Below the pieces are notes generated by a model. The model saw only the letters and a list, made by a program, of their open reading frames with translations. It searched no databases and had not been told where the DNA came from. A program made the translations under genes and the position numbers. A stretch of 64,000 bases of DNA from positions 8,556,001 to 8,620,000 of the forward strand of contig NZ_CP109149.1 of assembly GCF_035920345.1 (NCBI RefSeq). The letters are read 5' to 3'. The first letter of the stretch is position 1. Each line of letters opens with the position of its first letter. This DNA is from Nocardia vinacea (GTDB lineage Bacteria > Actinomycetota > Actinomycetes > Mycobacteriales > Mycobacteriaceae). Below, in pieces: positions 24,555 through 33,078 of this stretch.

Positions 24555-24693
24555 CGGGCCACCGATATCGAGTGGTTTGCCGAGTCCCGACGACCGTTCG
24601 GCGTCCAGTGCCCGGCCGGGCGCTGGTCACGAGGGCTTGGCCAATATCGCCACACTGCATCGTCGAATCGGCTGTCCACGCATGCGCGCGGTC

Positions 24694-26415
24694 TCAGTGC
24701 ACGGCGTCCGATGCGAGAGAATCCACGCCGGGCCAATTTGTTTCGGGGTCTGCGGTCAACCGGCACGGGAGTGCGAACACACCTGCTGCGACGGCGATGA
24801 GAATGCCGATGGCCCACCACAGGGTTTGCGCAAAGGTACGAGACATGTTGTGCGCGTTGGCTTCTAGCCCTGCCTCGGTCAACGCTCGTTGCAGCGGTTC
24901 GGAGAACGGCTGACCGGGTGGCGGCTGGCAGCTGGATGGGATGGCGGTGGGGTCGGTGGCGGCGGAGCGATCGTGTACGCAGGCACGGAACTGAGTGAGT
25001 ATCTGGTCTTGGGCGGTGGCCGGGATGTTCAGGTCGGTGAGTTGCTGTTGGAGGGTCGGGATGGCTGCTGTGGTGCCGTGGGCGGAGGTGTTGTCGATTT
25101 GGGTGAAGAAGAAGACTCCGGCCAGTGCGACACCGAGCGCCATGCCGACCTGTTGGATGGTCGACAACTGTCCGGACGCGGATCCGGCATCGTGGCCGGA
25201 AACCCCGGACAGGATCAGGTCGACGGTGGGGGCGACGAAGAGTCCGAACCCGAATCCGCTGATCGCGAGCGGTGCGAACATCTGCGCGGAGGTGATGCCG
25301 GGGCCGTAGTGCGCGGCCAGATAGACGTACAGACCGAACCCGGTGGCATTGATCATCGCGCCCGCGAGCAGAACCATCCGCCCATAGCGCGGCACGAACA
25401 CCTCCACACTGGTACCCGCCCCTGCGGCGGCGGCCACCGCGAACGGCGCTGCGCTCAGCCCGGCCCGCAGCGGCGTCCAGCCGAGTCCCGCTTGCAGATA
25501 CAGCGTCCAGACCAGGAAGTAGCCGCCGAGAGCGATCCAGAACAACAGCCACACGGCCATACCGGCACTGAATGTGCGCTCCCGGAACAGATTCAGCACC
25601 ACCAGCGGCGATCCGACGGTCGCGTTCCGGTGCCGCTCGTAGCTGACGAATACGGCAAGGACCAGCGCGGCGGCGGCCATCAGCGCGAAGGTCCAGACCG
25701 GCCAGCCGAGGGTGCGTCCCTCGGTCAGCGGGTAGACCAGCAGGAGTACCGCTCCGATCGCGAGCACGGTGCCGATCGGATCCAATCGATCCGCCGTGGC
25801 CGAGCGAGACTGCCGCACCAGCACCATCGCCGCGGGAATCGCGAGCAACCCGACGGGCACATTGACTAGGAAGATCGGCCGCCACTCCCAGCCGAAAAGG
25901 TTGGCCTGCACCAGGATTCCGCCCAGGATGAATCCGGCCACCGATGCCGAGCCGAGCACACCGCCCCAGATGCCGAGCACCTTCCCGCGCTCGGCGGCGG
26001 GGAACGATACCTGCATGATCGCCAAGATCTGCGGGATCATCAGCCCGGCCGTCGCGCCTTGGACTATCCGTGCGGCGATCAGCCACGCCGGGCCCGGGGC
26101 GATTCCGCATGCCAGCGATGCGAGGGTGAATAGGGTCAGGCCGACCAGCAGAATGGTTTTGCGGCCGAGCAGGTCGCCGAGTCGGCCGCCGGTGATCAGC
26201 ATTGCCGCGAATCCGAGCAGATAACCCGACACCACCCACTCCAGATCCGCGTAGGGTGCGTTCAGATCGCTTTGGATCGTCGGCAGCGCCACATTCACGA
26301 TCGTCACATCGAGTAGGTCCATGAACCCGGCGACCAGCAATACCACCAGTGCGAGCCAGCGCCGCCGATCCGGTGTCGGCTCCAATGTGGGGCGTGGTTC
26401 GGATGTCTTGCGCAT
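24694..26415 (-). CDS. MFS drug exporter, DHA2 (14-TM) family
   Basis: About 573 residues from ATG 26415, which has AAGGA 7 nt upstream; longer in-frame starts exist but lack a ribosome site. The N-terminus contains the family pattern LDVTIVNVALPTI and motif A (GRLGDLLGRKT). Hydrophobic segments fit 14 membrane helices. A large non-membrane loop with two Cys (ACVHD and SSCQPP) precedes the last helix, and a polar tail follows. DHA2 proteins export drugs, dyes or metabolites by proton antiport. The nearby PKS makes export of its product conceivable, but the divergent sigma factor with shared promoters is a firmer link: the exporter is probably part of that sigma factor's regulon. Confidence 0.93.
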   Translation of the reverse strand: MRKTSEPRPTLEPTPDRRRWLALVVLLVAGFMDLLDVTIVNVALPTIQSDLNAPYADLEWVVSGYLLGFAAMLITGGRLGDLLGRKTILLVGLTLFTLASLACGIAPGPAWLIAARIVQGATAGLMIPQILAIMQVSFPAAERGKVLGIWGGVLGSASVAGFILGGILVQANLFGWEWRPIFLVNVPVGLLAIPAAMVLVRQSRSATADRLDPIGTVLAIGAVLLLVYPLTEGRTLGWPVWTFALMAAAALVLAVFVSYERHRNATVGSPLVVLNLFRERTFSAGMAVWLLFWIALGGYFLVWTLYLQAGLGWTPLRAGLSAAPFAVAAAAGAGTSVEVFVPRYGRMVLLAGAMINATGFGLYVYLAAHYGPGITSAQMFAPLAISGFGFGLFVAPTVDLILSGVSGHDAGSASGQLSTIQQVGMALGVALAGVFFFTQIDNTSAHGTTAAIPTLQQQLTDLNIPATAQDQILTQFRACVHDRSAATDPTAIPSSCQPPPGQPFSEPLQRALTEAGLEANAHNMSRTFAQTLWWAIGILIAVAAGVFALPCRLTADPETNWPGVDSLASDAVH

Positions 26416-26451
26416 CAGCTCGTCCTTCTGTCCGAGATGGATCCGCGGGCG

Positions 26452-26513
26452 TGTCATGTCACCGCGGTTTCGGCCGTCATAGATATGACGGAGCACGACC
26501 CGTCGACATGACA
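26452..26513. promoter_or_regulatory. Symmetrical divergent ECF-type promoters
   Basis: The sequence reads TGTCATGTC at 26452-26460, then CGTCATAGATATGACG at 26475-26490, then GACATGACA at 26505-26513. It is symmetrical about 26482.5, with TGTCAT separated by 17 nt from CGTCAT on each strand. ECF41-type sigma factors recognise a TGTCACA-like -35 and a CGTC -10 at about this spacing (established knowledge). One such promoter points to the sigma gene and the other to the exporter. Both would leave leaders of roughly 50-65 nt. Confidence 0.65.
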
Positions 26514-26540
26514 GGCGGATCGGACGGAAGGAGACCGCCG

Positions 26541-27431
26541 ATGACCGACGAGACCCAGTGGCTAGCGCAGCGCTTCGAAGACCACCGCGCCCACCTCAGC
26601 GCGGTCGCCTACCGCATGCTCGGGTCGGCGAGCGAGGCCGACGACGCCGTCCAACAGGCATGGCTGCGACTCGACCGCGCAGATACCGAAGGCGTGCGCA
26701 ACCTGCGGAACTGGTTGACCGCGGTCGTCGCCCATATCTGCCTGGATATGTTGCGGGCACGCAAGGCCCGCCGCGAAGACCCGGTCGGCGCGCTACCAAC
26801 CGAGTTGCCCGCCATCCCCGTGGACAGCGTGGATCCGGAAGAAGAGGCGGTGCTGGCCGACTCGGTCGGGCTCGCGTTACTGGTCGTGCTCGACACCCTT
26901 ACCCCGGCTGAGCGGCTGACTTTCGTACTGCACGACCTCTTCGATCTGCCATACGCCGAACTCGCGCCCATCCTCGGCCGCACCCCTGCCGCGGCCGCGC
27001 AACTTGCCGCCCGCGCCCGCCGTCGCGTCCGCGGCGCACCTGTGGCCGAGACCGACCGCATCGCCGATGAACGTGTGGTGGTCGATGCCTTCCTACAGGC
27101 AGCGCGCGGCGGTGACTTCGACGCGCTGATAGCCGTGCTCGACCCGGACGTCGAACTGAATGCCGACGCCGTCGCCGCCCCGAGCGGACACCCGGTCCGC
27201 ATGAGTGGCGCCCGCCGCGTCGCCTCCAGCGCCCTGATGTTCTCCAGCCAGGCCCCCTATACCCGTCCCGCCCTCATCGATGGCCACATGGGCCTGGTCG
27301 TTGCCCCGAGCGGAAACCTGAACCTCCTCCTGGCCTTCACTATCACCGACCAACGGATAGCCGCCATCGATATCATCGCCGACCCGAACCGTATCGCTGA
27401 CATCTCTCTCGCCGTTCCCGATAAGACGTAA
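26541..27431 (+). CDS. ECF sigma factor with C-terminal SnoaL-like domain (SigJ/ECF41-like)
   Basis: 296 residues from ATG 26541, with GAAGGAG 7 nt upstream. Sigma2 lies near residues 10-80 (AYRMLGSASEADDAVQQAWLR) and sigma4 near 110-165 (DTLTPAERLTFVLHDLFD, then AELAPILGRTPAAAAQL). The last 120 residues resemble a SnoaL_2/NTF2 fold. In ECF41-like factors this tail replaces an anti-sigma factor and tunes activity in cis. The WLPEPL linker motif of classical ECF41 is only loosely matched (GALPTELP), so the exact subgroup is open. There is no anti-sigma gene beside it. The shared promoter region suggests that it drives itself and the divergent exporter. Confidence 0.92.
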   Translation: MTDETQWLAQRFEDHRAHLSAVAYRMLGSASEADDAVQQAWLRLDRADTEGVRNLRNWLTAVVAHICLDMLRARKARREDPVGALPTELPAIPVDSVDPEEEAVLADSVGLALLVVLDTLTPAERLTFVLHDLFDLPYAELAPILGRTPAAAAQLAARARRRVRGAPVAETDRIADERVVVDAFLQAARGGDFDALIAVLDPDVELNADAVAAPSGHPVRMSGARRVASSALMFSSQAPYTRPALIDGHMGLVVAPSGNLNLLLAFTITDQRIAAIDIIADPNRIADISLAVPDKT

Positions 27432-27534
27432 GTCCGCGGCGTCCGGAAAAGCTCGTCGGGATGATGACCTGGCAGCAATTCGATTTCGGCGGTCCGCTCA
27501 CGACGACGAGGGTGGGCAAGCGACTCATGGGCAG

Positions 27535-28032
27535 CTACCCGCTTCCATTCGGAGCGGTGGCCCGTCGCGCCGTCGTACGCGTCCGAATCGCTTCGGCGAC
27601 TTCATCAATCGCGGTGCGGATCATCGCGCCGTATCCGTCATCGCCGAGCGCATCCGCACACAATCGCGCCGCGTCGATCTCGCGCCGTGCCGCATCGAAT
27701 GAACCGAGCCGCCGGTAATTGTCCGCCAGATTCAAATGCAACGAAGGGTAGAAACCCCGAACGTCCAGATTCGCATCGTGCCGGCGCAACCGCTCATCGG
27801 TCAGACTGTCCGCCGCGTCCAGCGCCCGCACATCCCAGCAAAGCGACTGTGCCGCATCGTCATACAGATCAGCGAGATAGTGCGCCAACGTGCACCGATG
27901 CAATGGATCACCCTGCGGACCGATCGCCGCCCATATCCCGAGCAGTGCCTCCCGCGCGACCTCCGGCGAGCCTGTTCGCCCGAACTCGACCGCCTCGGTG
28001 ATAGCGGCCATGGTTTCACCAGCGGCATTCAT
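27535..28032 (-). CDS. TPR-like helical protein
   Basis: 165 residues, rich in paired amphipathic helices with TPR-style spacing (for example LHLNLADNYRRLGSFDAARREI near residue 103). Actinobacterial proteins of this size and pattern are annotated as tetratricopeptide-repeat proteins of unknown role. It has no signal peptide or membrane segment. It converges on the sigma factor gene with about 100 nt between the stops. The TnpB element begins shortly upstream of its start, so its promoter region may have been altered by that insertion. The function is unknown. Confidence 0.7.
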   Translation of the reverse strand: MNAAGETMAAITEAVEFGRTGSPEVAREALLGIWAAIGPQGDPLHRCTLAHYLADLYDDAAQSLCWDVRALDAADSLTDERLRRHDANLDVRGFYPSLHLNLADNYRRLGSFDAARREIDAARLCADALGDDGYGAMIRTAIDEVAEAIRTRTTARRATAPNGSG

Positions 28033-28150
28033 GCGCCGTACTCCTTCGAATCGGTAATAGCGGTTGGCATAACGAGCGTGGTCAGCTCACCGTCCGTCGC
28101 GGAACGAACGACCACCGTAACTTGTCGGTGGGGTCTGGGAGGGTGTTGCC

Positions 28151-29488
28151 GTGGCCCGGTTGACAACGTTTCGGTACTGCCTCGAACCCACCGTCGAGCA
28201 GCAGTCCGCACTCGCACGGCATGCCGGTGCCGCGCGCTTCGCTTTTAATCAGTGCCTGGCCCTGGTGAAAATTGCTCTCACCCACCACCGCACCGATCCC
28301 GCGGTAATGGTGCCGTGGAGCAGGTTCAGCCTGATCAACGCCTTCAACCAATGGAAACGCAGCGAAGCCGCGGGCCGGGTGTTCGCCGTCGACGCTACCG
28401 GCACCACCACTGTGCACGTGACCGGTCTGGTGTGGCGGCACGAGGTGTCCGCGCAGGTGTTCGAGGAGGCCGCGGTCGACCTGTCCCGCGGTTTGGCTGC
28501 GTTCACCGACTCTCGCGCCGGTTCTCGCCGTGGCCGCCGGATAGGGTTCCCCCGCTGGAAAATCAAGACCCGCACCACACCCTCGTTCCGGCTCCGCAAC
28601 AAGACCAGTCCCGCGGGCAGGGCGGGCATCCGGGTCGGCGACAGCGGAGTCCCGCGGTCGCTCACGCTGCCGGTGCTGGGGGTGATCCAGGTCCGCGAGG
28701 ACACCCGTCGGCTGCGACGTCTGCTCACTAACGGTCGGGCGAAGATCCTGTCCGCCACCGTCGTATACAAGGCCGGGCGGTGGCTGGTCAGCATCGCCGT
28801 GGAGGCCGCCGATCTGCATCCCGCCCAACAGCATCCGGCTCGCCCAGACACCGATATCGGCGGCTGGGTCGGTGCCGACCGTGGGTTGTCGGCGTTCCTG
28901 GTGGCCGCCACCGGCGACGGCACCGAAGTCGACCGCGTCACCGACCACCCCAAACCCTTGGCTGCTGCATTGCGGAAGCAGCGGCGGCTGGCGCGGGCGG
29001 TGACCCGAAAGGCGAAGGGCTCCAACAATCGCTGGAAGGCCGTGGCCCGGCTCGGTCGCCACCACCGGCATATCCGCAACATCCGTGAGCATTTTCTTCA
29101 TCAGGTGTCCACCCGGCTGGTCAAGACCCACGACCGGCTCGTGCTGGAGGACCTGAATATCGTCGGCATGCAAGCCAACCGGCATCTCTCGCGGGCGATC
29201 TCCGATGCGGGCTGGGGTGAGCTGGCCCGTCAGATCGGCTACAAACAAGCCTGGCGGGGCGGGCAGGTCTATACCGTGGATCGGTGGTTCCCGTCCAGCC
29301 GTACCTGTGCACGGTGCAGGACACTGCAGCCAATGCTGCGGCTGGCTGATCGGGTGTTCACCTGCGGGTGTGGGTATACCGCGGATAGGGATCTCAATGC
29401 CGCAACCAATCTCGCTGTTCGGGCCGAGGAAGATTATGCCCGTGCCCGGGAGCCCGAAACACGAGCCCCGGTTATCAATGCCTGCTGA
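28151..29488 (+). CDS. tnpB: TnpB RNA-guided endonuclease (OrfB family)
   Basis: 445 residues with a GTG start at 28151 (GGGAGGG 7 nt upstream). An N-terminal helical/wedge region is followed by a split RuvC nuclease: Asp in WVGADRGLS, Glu in LVLEDLNIVGM and Asp in YTADRDLNAATNLA, all present. Between the last two lies a zinc-ribbon with CARC and CGCG pairs. TnpB uses an omega-RNA made from the 3' end of its own element to cut target DNA next to a TAM, which helps the element persist. All catalytic residues are present and the length is typical, so it is probably active. Confidence 0.93.
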   Translation: MARLTTFRYCLEPTVEQQSALARHAGAARFAFNQCLALVKIALTHHRTDPAVMVPWSRFSLINAFNQWKRSEAAGRVFAVDATGTTTVHVTGLVWRHEVSAQVFEEAAVDLSRGLAAFTDSRAGSRRGRRIGFPRWKIKTRTTPSFRLRNKTSPAGRAGIRVGDSGVPRSLTLPVLGVIQVREDTRRLRRLLTNGRAKILSATVVYKAGRWLVSIAVEAADLHPAQQHPARPDTDIGGWVGADRGLSAFLVAATGDGTEVDRVTDHPKPLAAALRKQRRLARAVTRKAKGSNNRWKAVARLGRHHRHIRNIREHFLHQVSTRLVKTHDRLVLEDLNIVGMQANRHLSRAISDAGWGELARQIGYKQAWRGGQVYTVDRWFPSSRTCARCRTLQPMLRLADRVFTCGCGYTADRDLNAATNLAVRAEEDYARAREPETRAPVINAC

Positions 29489-29620
29489 CGGGAAGGCGCT
29501 GGCACACCCTGTTATGGGGTGTGTGGAACCGGCCCGGTCGACGCAGGAACCGACATCCGCTGCGGGGCGGGTCGAGGACGTCCGGGAAGGACGGTGCCCG
29601 GGAACTTCCAACGAGTTCCC
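29400..29620 (+). ncRNA. Predicted omega-RNA (guide scaffold) of the TnpB element
   Basis: In characterised TnpB systems the omega-RNA spans the end of tnpB and the right element end, and the guide begins just beyond the element. Here the 3' flank carries a 7-bp hairpin (29600-29620), and the stretch from the tnpB end to it is non-coding. The boundaries are inferred: the 5' end is a guess and the guide should start soon after 29620. Confidence 0.4.
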
Positions 29621-29658
29621 AGACACGTTGTCAGGCGACTCGAAGGTCAAATGGGCAA

Positions 29659-30642
29659 TCAGGACCGGTGCACCGGCCCGTGCGCCTCGACGCAGTGTGC
29701 GTCGTCGGCGGAAACCGTCAGATCCGACGAGTGGTCCACCTGCAAAGTCGTATGTTCCAGCCCGAATTCGTCGTGCAGCACGGTCTCGATCTTCGAACGA
29801 ATTGCATGGCAGTCGGCAGCGTCGTGGACGAGGATATGCGCCGACAGCGACGGCTGTCCGGAGGTGATCTGCCAGACGTGCAGGTCGTGGACCTCGGTCA
29901 CCTGCTCGAGCGCGACGATGCGCGCTCCGATGGCGTCGGGATTGAGATGGGCGGGCGCGGCCTCCAGGAAGATCCGCCCGGATTCCCGGACCAGAGACCA
30001 GCCCGCCTTGATCATCAACGCCGCGACGACCAGTGCCGCGATCGCATCGGCACGGGCGAATCCGGCCAGCCACACCACCGCGCCCGCGATGGCGGTCCCG
30101 ATGAAGGCATAGAGGTCGTTGAGGATGTGCTGGAACGCGCCCTCGACATTCAGGCTGGTCCGGTTGGCGCGGCTGATGCTCCACGCGGCGGCGATATTGA
30201 CCACGATCCCGACCAACGCCGTGATCAACACCAGCGGCCCTTCGACATCCGGTGGATTGATCAGCCGATTGATGCCCTCGTACACGAACCACGCCGCGAG
30301 CAGCAGCAAGGTAATCCCATTGGCCTGCGCCGAAAGGATCTCGACCCGCTTGAACCCGTAGGTGTATCGCCCCTGCGCCGGACGTCGAGCCAACCGGATC
30401 GCGATCATCGCGAGCACGATCGAGGCGGCATCGGTGAGCATGTGCGCGGCATCGGAGATCAGCGCGAGCGATTGCGCGAGCAGGCCGACGACCACCTCGG
30501 CCACCATGAACGCGACGATCAACCCGAGCGCGATCGCCAGCCAGCGCGGATTCGAATCCGCCGATACACCGTGGTCGTGGCTGTGGCCGTGTTTGTCCGA
30601 ATGGCCGGAGTGTGCGTGGTCATGCGAGTAGTCATGATCCAT
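29659..30642 (-). CDS. Cation diffusion facilitator (CzcD-like metal exporter)
   Basis: 327 residues from ATG 30642, which has GAGG 8 nt upstream; an alternative ATG at 30702 would add 20 residues. The N-terminus is His/Asp rich (HDHAHSGHSDKHGHSHDHG), a metal-collecting tail. Six membrane helices follow, with metal-site motifs ISDAAHMLTDA (TM2) and HILNDLYAF (TM5), then a cytosolic C-terminal domain (VHDLHVWQI). The family exports zinc, cobalt or cadmium against protons. No metal-sensing regulator gene is adjacent; CATGCGCATG, a perfect 10-bp palindrome near 30762-30771, might be an operator. Its stop lies just beyond the right end of the TnpB element. Confidence 0.93.
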   Translation of the reverse strand: MDHDYSHDHAHSGHSDKHGHSHDHGVSADSNPRWLAIALGLIVAFMVAEVVVGLLAQSLALISDAAHMLTDAASIVLAMIAIRLARRPAQGRYTYGFKRVEILSAQANGITLLLLAAWFVYEGINRLINPPDVEGPLVLITALVGIVVNIAAAWSISRANRTSLNVEGAFQHILNDLYAFIGTAIAGAVVWLAGFARADAIAALVVAALMIKAGWSLVRESGRIFLEAAPAHLNPDAIGARIVALEQVTEVHDLHVWQITSGQPSLSAHILVHDAADCHAIRSKIETVLHDEFGLEHTTLQVDHSSDLTVSADDAHCVEAHGPVHRS

Positions 30643-30944
30643 GTGCTCAGCCTCGCTGACCGCCACTGCCGACCGCTTCGGCGACACGCACTGCTCGCCC
30701 ATAGTCGTAGGCCCCTTCCAGTTGATATTGCTGCCGTTCGTCAGCGTAGCGGATCTTGCACTCATGCGCATGTATGAATATGGATCAGGCCTGGAAGACG
30801 CAGATCAACAGTGGCGAATTCGTGATCATTCGGACCGACCGGCCCGACTACTATGCGGACTGCACCTCTCGGTGATCAACAACGCGGTATCCGGCGGTGC
30901 GGACCTGGATGGGTTGGTCCGATGGTGAATGCGGAGAGGATGCG

Positions 30945-31754
30945 ATGGACAGGCCTGCGTGGGCGCCCGAGAGCGTGGATATGCAACAGGCGAGCCCGGC
31001 ACGGATGTATGACGCCTTGCTGGGCGGCTCGCACAACTTCGAGATCGATCGCAAGGCCGCCGAGGCCGGCAAGCGACTGGTGCCCGACCTGCCCCGCCTG
31101 GCGCTGAGCAATCGGGCTTTCCTGCGCCGCGCGGTCCGCTTCCTCGCCGACCAGGGGGTGCGTCAGTTCCTCGATATCGGTTCGGGCATTCCGACCGTGG
31201 GCAATGTGCACGAGGTCGCACAGTCGGTTGATCCGGAGATTCGCGTGCTCTACGCCGATATCGATCCGGTCGCGGTCGCCCACGCCCGCGCGATCCTGGT
31301 GGACAACGACAAGGCCGCGGCCATCGAAGCGGACCTGCGCAAGCCCGACGAGCTGCTCGCCCGAGTCCGCGGGACCGGCCTCATCGATTTCGCGCAACCG
31401 GTCGCGGTGTTGCTGGTGGCGGTGCTGCACCTGCTATCCGACGAGGAGCGGCCGGTCGAGAAGGTTTCCGCCCTGCATGGGGCCGTCCCCGCCGGAAGCT
31501 ACGTCGCGATCTCGCACCTGACATCGGAGCTGCGCCCCGAGGATGCGGGCAAGCTCGGCCGCAACGCGGCCGATGTGACCCGCGTCGGCATCCACTTCCG
31601 CTCGAAGGACGGCATCTCAGCGATGTTCGACCAGTGGGAACTGGTCGAACCCGGCGTCGTCGAGCTACCCGCCTGGCGGCCGGAATCCGAACGCGACCTA
31701 TACGAGACGCCGGGCCGATCGCTCGGCCTGGCGGGCGTCGGCCGGAAGGTCTGA
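30945..31754 (+). CDS. SAM-dependent methyltransferase of the DUF574/Methyltransf_19 family
   Basis: 269 residues from ATG 30945 (GAGAGGA upstream). Characteristic blocks are SPARMYDALLGGSHNFEIDR (residues about 12-31), FLDIGSGIPTVGNVHEVAQ (the SAM loop), VLYADIDPVAVAHAR and LLVAVLHLLSDEE. Actinobacteria carry many copies of this family, and their substrates are unknown. It lies 24 nt upstream of a PAS-GGDEF diguanylate cyclase in the same direction. Methyltransferases of this family are commonly found beside signalling proteins, but a functional tie is unproven. Confidence 0.9.
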   Translation: MDRPAWAPESVDMQQASPARMYDALLGGSHNFEIDRKAAEAGKRLVPDLPRLALSNRAFLRRAVRFLADQGVRQFLDIGSGIPTVGNVHEVAQSVDPEIRVLYADIDPVAVAHARAILVDNDKAAAIEADLRKPDELLARVRGTGLIDFAQPVAVLLVAVLHLLSDEERPVEKVSALHGAVPAGSYVAISHLTSELRPEDAGKLGRNAADVTRVGIHFRSKDGISAMFDQWELVEPGVVELPAWRPESERDLYETPGRSLGLAGVGRKV

Positions 31755-31778
31755 CCGGAGCCGTGGCAGGGGATTCGT

Positions 31779-33059
31779 GTGGGGATTCGTGAGCTGGCAG
31801 TGCGATGGGCGGATGCGCTCGACGGCGCCGTCGCTCCGGCTCTCACTCGAAGTCAAATCGATACTCTGCTAGCGGAACTCGCCGATGTGCTCGTCGCGGT
31901 CGTGCGCGGGACCCGAGAGGTCACGGTCGCGCAGGACGCCGCCGCGGTGCTCGTCGCGGCTAATTATCGTGACCAAATTGCCGTCAGTCGTTCAGTTCTG
32001 GTTATCTGCCGGGATATCGTGCGTGAAATCTGCCCCACCGGAACCGAATCCGAATACGAGGCGGTTCGCGAGCGTGCGATAGTTGTTGCTGCCGAGTTCG
32101 CCGCGGGTTTCACCTCTGCGCTGCGGAACGCGGCATTAGGGGAGCAGGAAACCACACTCGCAGCGGCGTTTTCGGCCGCGCAGGAGGCCGAGGTGCGAAG
32201 GCAATTGTCGGAGGCCAGGTTCGAAGCGGTCTTCGCGGGAGCGTCGGTTGGGATCGGGACGGTCGACGTCACCGGTCGGGTACTGGAGGTGAACGCGGCC
32301 ATGGCCGATATGCTCGGACTACCCGCGGCGATGATGCCCGGTCGGTCGGTCGCCGAATTGCTGGGTCCCGCGAATATCGGTGACGCATATGCCAATTTGG
32401 AGCACCTACTCAGCGGTCGGACCGACCGCTTCCGCCTCGAAACAGACCATCTCCGACGTGACGGCACCATCACCAGCATCGACCTGTCCATGTCCGCGGT
32501 CCGCGACAGCGGTGGGCGGGTCCGCTTCCTGATCGGCGTCGCCGTCGACGTCACCGAACGCAAACAACTGGCCGACCGGCTGTGGCACGATGCCAACCAC
32601 GACAGCCTGACCGGTCTACCCAACCGTGTGCTTTTCTTCAATCGACTGGCCAATGCCATTCCGCCAGTTGGTGTTTGCTATCTGGACCTCGACGGGTTCA
32701 AGGAAGTGAACGATGTGTGGGGGCATACGGTAGGGGATCGGGTGCTGCGCGACGTTGCTCAGCGCCTTCGTGAATCCGTCGAATCCGTCGGCGGATTGGT
32801 CGCGCGGGTCGGCGGCGACGAGTTCATCGTACTCGTCGAGAAATGCACTGGCACAGAGCAATTGGAAACAATTTCCGCGCTCCTGCTCGACGGGCTCGCC
32901 ACCCCGATACAGGTGGCTGGGCGGCCCGTCGTCGTAGGCGCCAGCATCGGAACGGTTTTCGCCGAAGACCGCCCCAACGACATCGACGAAATGATGCACG
33001 CCGTCGACACCGCGATGTACCGCAACAAAGCCACGGGAGGACGCAGGCTCCGGCAATAG
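31779..33059 (+). CDS. PAS-GGDEF diguanylate cyclase
   Basis: 426 residues with a GTG start at 31779 (AGGGGA five bases before). A helical N-terminal region (1-140) precedes a PAS domain (about 145-265: FEAVFAGASVGIGTVD through GVAVDVTERKQL) and a GGDEF domain (about 275-425) with HDSLTGLPNR and an intact GGDEF active-site motif. It should make cyclic di-GMP in the cytosol, with PAS sensing an unknown signal. There is no EAL domain and no membrane segment. It follows the methyltransferase at a spacing that suggests co-transcription. Confidence 0.93.
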   Translation: MGIRELAVRWADALDGAVAPALTRSQIDTLLAELADVLVAVVRGTREVTVAQDAAAVLVAANYRDQIAVSRSVLVICRDIVREICPTGTESEYEAVRERAIVVAAEFAAGFTSALRNAALGEQETTLAAAFSAAQEAEVRRQLSEARFEAVFAGASVGIGTVDVTGRVLEVNAAMADMLGLPAAMMPGRSVAELLGPANIGDAYANLEHLLSGRTDRFRLETDHLRRDGTITSIDLSMSAVRDSGGRVRFLIGVAVDVTERKQLADRLWHDANHDSLTGLPNRVLFFNRLANAIPPVGVCYLDLDGFKEVNDVWGHTVGDRVLRDVAQRLRESVESVGGLVARVGGDEFIVLVEKCTGTEQLETISALLLDGLATPIQVAGRPVVVGASIGTVFAEDRPNDIDEMMHAVDTAMYRNKATGGRRLRQ

Positions 33060-33078
33060 CTACCAACGGAAGGTCACG

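Larger units (their letters stand above)
28112..29620 (+). mobile_element. Solo TnpB element of the IS200/IS605 type
   Basis: The element comprises a tnpB gene without tnpA. It is flanked on the left by a hairpin (CCACCG 28112-28117 with CGGTGG 28126-28131) and on the right by a hairpin (GGGAACT 29600-29606 with AGTTCCC 29614-29620). Subterminal hairpins at both ends are the hallmark of IS200/IS605 transposons, which lack terminal inverted repeats and target duplications. The exact ends and the TAM cannot be fixed from one copy. With no TnpA in the window, movement would need a transposase in trans. Confidence 0.65.

Noticed and set aside
28033..29658. CRISPR array near the TnpB gene
   Set aside because: No regularly spaced direct repeats are present; the hairpins are single element ends.
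28082..30292. 736-residue minus-strand ORF antisense to tnpB and in another frame of the CDF gene
   Set aside because: Low-complexity antisense shadow; the TnpB and CDF readings have full motif support.
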